From contig UQUQ01000004.1 of the NCBI GenBank assembly GCA_900544265.1, forward strand, positions 67,658 through 131,657: a stretch of 64,000 bases of DNA. Reading direction: 5' to 3'. The DNA comes from an uncultured Alistipes sp. GTDB taxonomy: Bacteria > Bacteroidota > Bacteroidia > Bacteroidales > Rikenellaceae. Every line of letters begins with the position of its first letter. Position 1 is the first letter of the stretch. This document shows, piece after piece, positions 61,807 through 64,000 of the stretch. Below the pieces are notes generated by a model. It made no database searches, was not told the DNA's origin, and saw nothing but the letters and a program-made list of their open reading frames with translations. Position numbers and translations under genes: made by a program.

Positions 61807-62829
61807 ATGGCTTACTTTAAGAATATACATTCATTGGCGGAACTCAAGAAGGAGTACCGCCGATTGGCATTGGAGAACCATCCCGACAAAGGCGGCAGCA
61901 CCGAAGTGATGCAGCAGATCAATGTGGAATTTGAACGGCTCCACGAGATTTGGAAGAACGATACCACTGTATCGGCAAATGCTTCAGGTTATGAGAACGA
62001 CTATGCAGGAGCATCGGCAAAGGAGTATGCCGACTTCGTATATAACGAATATCGTTGGAAAGGTTGCAACTATCAAGGACAGCACACTCCTGAGATTGTG
62101 GAGCTGGTGCGTAACTGGATAAAGGAGACCTATCCCAAATATAAGTTCTCTGTATCAAGACACAATTATAACTCTATCCATATCTACCTTGTAAAAGCTG
62201 ATTTCGAGGCATTCAGGAAGGATAAGGGCGTAGTGTTCCACCACGATGTGAATCATTATAACATTGATGGAGACCAAACGCTCACCGATAGAGCCAAAGA
62301 GGTGATGAAGAATGTCTGCGACTTTGTGATGTCGTACAACTTCGATGACAGCGACCCGATGACCGACTACTTCTGTACCAACTTCTACCTTACATTAGGT
62401 GTAGGCACCTATAAGAAGCCATACAAGATAGAACTGCCAAAATTGGATTGTAAGGGCAAGAAACCCGATGTGTTCAAGCACCCCGAAGGTGCTGCACACA
62501 AGGCAATACGCCAGGCATTGGGCGGTGCATACTTCAGTTTCCACAACAGCCAGCGACTACAAGGCAAGATGGTACTTGGTGAGGATTCCTACGGACATAG
62601 TGGCGACAAATACTTCTGGCCACTATCATACTCCAGTGCCAAGACAGCCCAAAAACGAATGGATAAATTGGAGAAAGCCGGTATCCGTTGCAAACTCACA
62701 GGCTATAATGGCGGTTGTATTGAGTTTCTCGGCTACACCCCCGAAACGGAAGCCCTGCTTGAAAAAGAACGACAGGAGGTGATCATTGCTCATCAGGCAT
62801 GGCTGGCTAAGCAGGTGCAAACAGCGTAA
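61807..62829 (+). CDS. J-domain protein with an LPD29-like segment
   Basis: A 340-residue protein. The N-terminus (residues about 5-60) is a DnaJ J-domain core: SLAELKKEYRRLALENHPDKGGSTEVMQQINVEFE, with the essential HPD tripeptide in helix II-III loop (NHPDKGG). A second segment (PEIVELVRNWIKETYPKYKFSVSRHNYNSIHIYLVKADF, in pieces: EIVELVRNWIKETYPKYKF, SVSRHNYNSIHIYLV) resembles LPD29, a large polyvalent-protein-associated domain of mobile elements. The C-terminal third (GAAHKAIRQALGGAYFSFHN) is less clear. J-domain proteins recruit Hsp70 through HPD; here it may remodel transfer or replication proteins of the element. Start ATG 61807, 11 bp after the previous stop. Confidence 0.7.
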   Translation: MAYFKNIHSLAELKKEYRRLALENHPDKGGSTEVMQQINVEFERLHEIWKNDTTVSANASGYENDYAGASAKEYADFVYNEYRWKGCNYQGQHTPEIVELVRNWIKETYPKYKFSVSRHNYNSIHIYLVKADFEAFRKDKGVVFHHDVNHYNIDGDQTLTDRAKEVMKNVCDFVMSYNFDDSDPMTDYFCTNFYLTLGVGTYKKPYKIELPKLDCKGKKPDVFKHPEGAAHKAIRQALGGAYFSFHNSQRLQGKMVLGEDSYGHSGDKYFWPLSYSSAKTAQKRMDKLEKAGIRCKLTGYNGGCIEFLGYTPETEALLEKERQEVIIAHQAWLAKQVQTA

Positions 62830-62839
62830 AAAGCAAATT

Positions 62840-63352
62840 ATGGCACAGGAGAAGATGGATAGCTGGTGGGAATATGCTCGCGAACTGGCAAAAGCAGAGC
62901 GTGAACTCAAAATTGAGAAATGGGTATATATATCCATAGAATATAAGGAAGAGAATGGTGAGCGTGTAGTGCTATATCATTACGACCTACCGAGAGAACT
63001 ACACGAGCGTTATCGCTGGGTAATCCGATGGCGAGAGGCTAAGCTCCTGTGTCAATACCCCAAGAAGAATATCCATACTTACTACTCCTACTATGATAAG
63101 CGTACCGGATTAAACACAGATTTCAACTCCTTGCTATCCAAACTCACCTCTGCCAAAGCACAGATTACAATTGCTGAACGCAAGGAGCAAGAGTATTTGC
63201 AATATCAGCGTCAAAACAACCTGTTTTTTAATGAACAGACCGATGAACAACTGATAAAATTCAGAAAGAAATTAAGCAAGAAGCGACAGCAATATACAGA
63301 ACTAATAACAAAAATATATAAAGAAACAGAACGGCATAAGGCATCTATGTAA
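62840..63352 (+). CDS. Basic helical protein of the element, unknown
   Basis: A 170-residue protein, 10 bp after the J-domain gene. It has long helices rich in Lys, Arg and Gln (LSKKRQQYTELITKIYKETERHK at the end, in parts) and a middle tract of Tyr and Gln. The start is ATG 62840 (MAQEKMDSWW). No family is recognised. Last gene of the tight operon 55,173-63,352. Confidence 0.55.
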   Translation: MAQEKMDSWWEYARELAKAERELKIEKWVYISIEYKEENGERVVLYHYDLPRELHERYRWVIRWREAKLLCQYPKKNIHTYYSYYDKRTGLNTDFNSLLSKLTSAKAQITIAERKEQEYLQYQRQNNLFFNEQTDEQLIKFRKKLSKKRQQYTELITKIYKETERHKASM

Positions 63353-63406
63353 TTGGTAAAAACGCACTTTCACCGCTACGAAAGGCTGATTTTGAGAAAA
63401 ATCGCT

Positions 63407-63414
63407 TAACTTTG
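63407..63414 (+). promoter_or_regulatory. -7 promoter box for the last lipoprotein
   Basis: TAACTTTG, an exact TAnnTTTG match, 25 bp upstream of the ATG at 63439. Confidence 0.65.
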
Positions 63415-63438
63415 CAAAAAATTAAAATTTGTAAGTGT

Positions 63439-64000
63439 ATGAAGCATTATATATCAATAATCATCTTGGCGATTTTCTTATTTTCTTGCAATGGCCATTC
63501 TAAGCATTGGGAAACACTTTCTCAGGTCGAGTCATACATAGAGGAGAAGCCGGATAGTGCTTTAGTTACACTGGAACAAATAGACCTTTCAGAGTTATCT
63601 GGCAAGGAAGAGAAGGCAAAATACGCTTTGCTCTACTCTATGGCATTAGACAAGAACTTCATTGATAAGACGGACTTTGAGCTTCTGCAACCTGCTATTG
63701 ATTATTATGAGGATAATGGCTCCGCAACAGACAAGTTGCGTACATGCTATTATCAGGGGCGCATATATCAGAACTTAGGTAATGATGCATTAGCGATGGA
63801 GAGTTTTGTAAAAGCAATTTCTGAAGGTGATGCGTCAGATGATGTATTAACAAAGGCACGCATATATTTTGCTCAAAGCAATATATATTATTCTTTGTAT
63901 GAATGGGATAATTTTATTGAAACAGTATTAATAAGGGCTATCCCAAAAGGTCTAAAAGTAAATTTTATCCTTTCTGCAAGTATCTATAGGATGGCAACTG
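63439..64000 (+). CDS. TPR-containing lipoprotein, 5' part only
   Basis: The first 187 codons of a gene that runs off the right edge. Signal MKHYISIIILAIFLFSC with lipobox Cys at 17, then HWETLSQVESYIEEKPDSAL and helical hairpins of tetratricopeptide type (LRTCYYQGRIYQNLGNDALAMESF, in pieces LRTCYYQGRIYQNLGND and ALAMESFVKAI). This start (SY.EE.PDSAL..L) is common in Bacteroidales TPR lipoproteins, some of which carry a C-terminal LuxR-type DNA-binding or histidine-kinase domain; the window ends too early to tell. Own promoter; low GC like the element. Confidence 0.75.
   Translation, partial: MKHYISIIILAIFLFSCNGHSKHWETLSQVESYIEEKPDSALVTLEQIDLSELSGKEEKAKYALLYSMALDKNFIDKTDFELLQPAIDYYEDNGSATDKLRTCYYQGRIYQNLGNDALAMESFVKAISEGDASDDVLTKARIYFAQSNIYYSLYEWDNFIETVLIRAIPKGLKVNFILSASIYRMAT

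Noticed and set aside
53395..64000. An integrase, relaxase or tRNA gene marking an element type
   Set aside because: None could be recognised in the visible part, so the element is described only as a probable ICE-like island.

Overview
The window looks like a chromosomal segment of a high-GC member of the Bacteroidales, most like Alistipes (Rikenellaceae). This rests on the very GC-rich, GC-ending codon use of positions 1 to about 53,440, on many Bacteroidetes-type promoters (a TAnnTTTG box at -7, often with TTTG 19-20 bp upstream), on weak or absent Shine-Dalgarno sequences, and on a SusC/SusD system, a DUF3078 outer-membrane barrel, many lipoproteins and a GH97 enzyme. The genus is an inference.

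Positions 1-26,270 are mostly core genes: a partial apbE, rpsO, pnp, an OmpA/TPR-like lipoprotein, deoC, a minus-strand operon (DUF3078 barrel, S41 protease, small membrane protein), nfo, a second minus-strand operon (cvpA, rsgA, trmH-like, class III aminotransferase), then ispG-wbqC and recG-DUF3108. An accessory insertion lies between: a small XRE regulator next to a perfect 16-bp palindrome and a large coiled-coil surface lipoprotein (13,913-17,660), followed by a GH2-like protein that has lost both catalytic glutamates.

Positions 26,703-48,894 form a starch/maltodextrin utilisation region: malQ with CBM20 modules, a LytS/LytTR-type two-component pair, an MFS sugar transporter, SusC, SusD, SusE/F-like, SusG-like amylase with BACON and CBM58-like modules, a second GH13 lipoprotein, a SusA-like neopullulanase, a SusB-like GH97 alpha-glucosidase, and convergently a ROK glucokinase. 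Together these can bind starch at the cell surface, cut it, import oligosaccharides, hydrolyse them in the periplasm, import the product across the inner membrane and phosphorylate glucose. No SusR-type regulator is present; the two-component pair sits where one might expect it.

Positions 48,895-53,394 return to housekeeping (polyprenyl synthase, U32 peptidase-family protein, a tiny membrane protein, an efflux MFS with a 35-bp tandem repeat in its leader).

At about 53,443 base composition changes abruptly to AT-rich, ATA/TAT-rich codons. From there to the right edge is a horizontally acquired element, probably part of an integrative conjugative element or related island: an almost 200-nt imperfect inverted repeat, a DUF4942-like gene, a 1000-residue adenine methyltransferase-helicase fusion, an ArdA-like acidic antirestriction protein, a run of small, mostly acidic unknown proteins in one tight operon, and a DnaJ-domain protein with an LPD29-like segment. 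The last, partial gene is a TPR-type lipoprotein. No integrase, relaxase or tRNA gene was seen, so the element is probably incomplete in this window.
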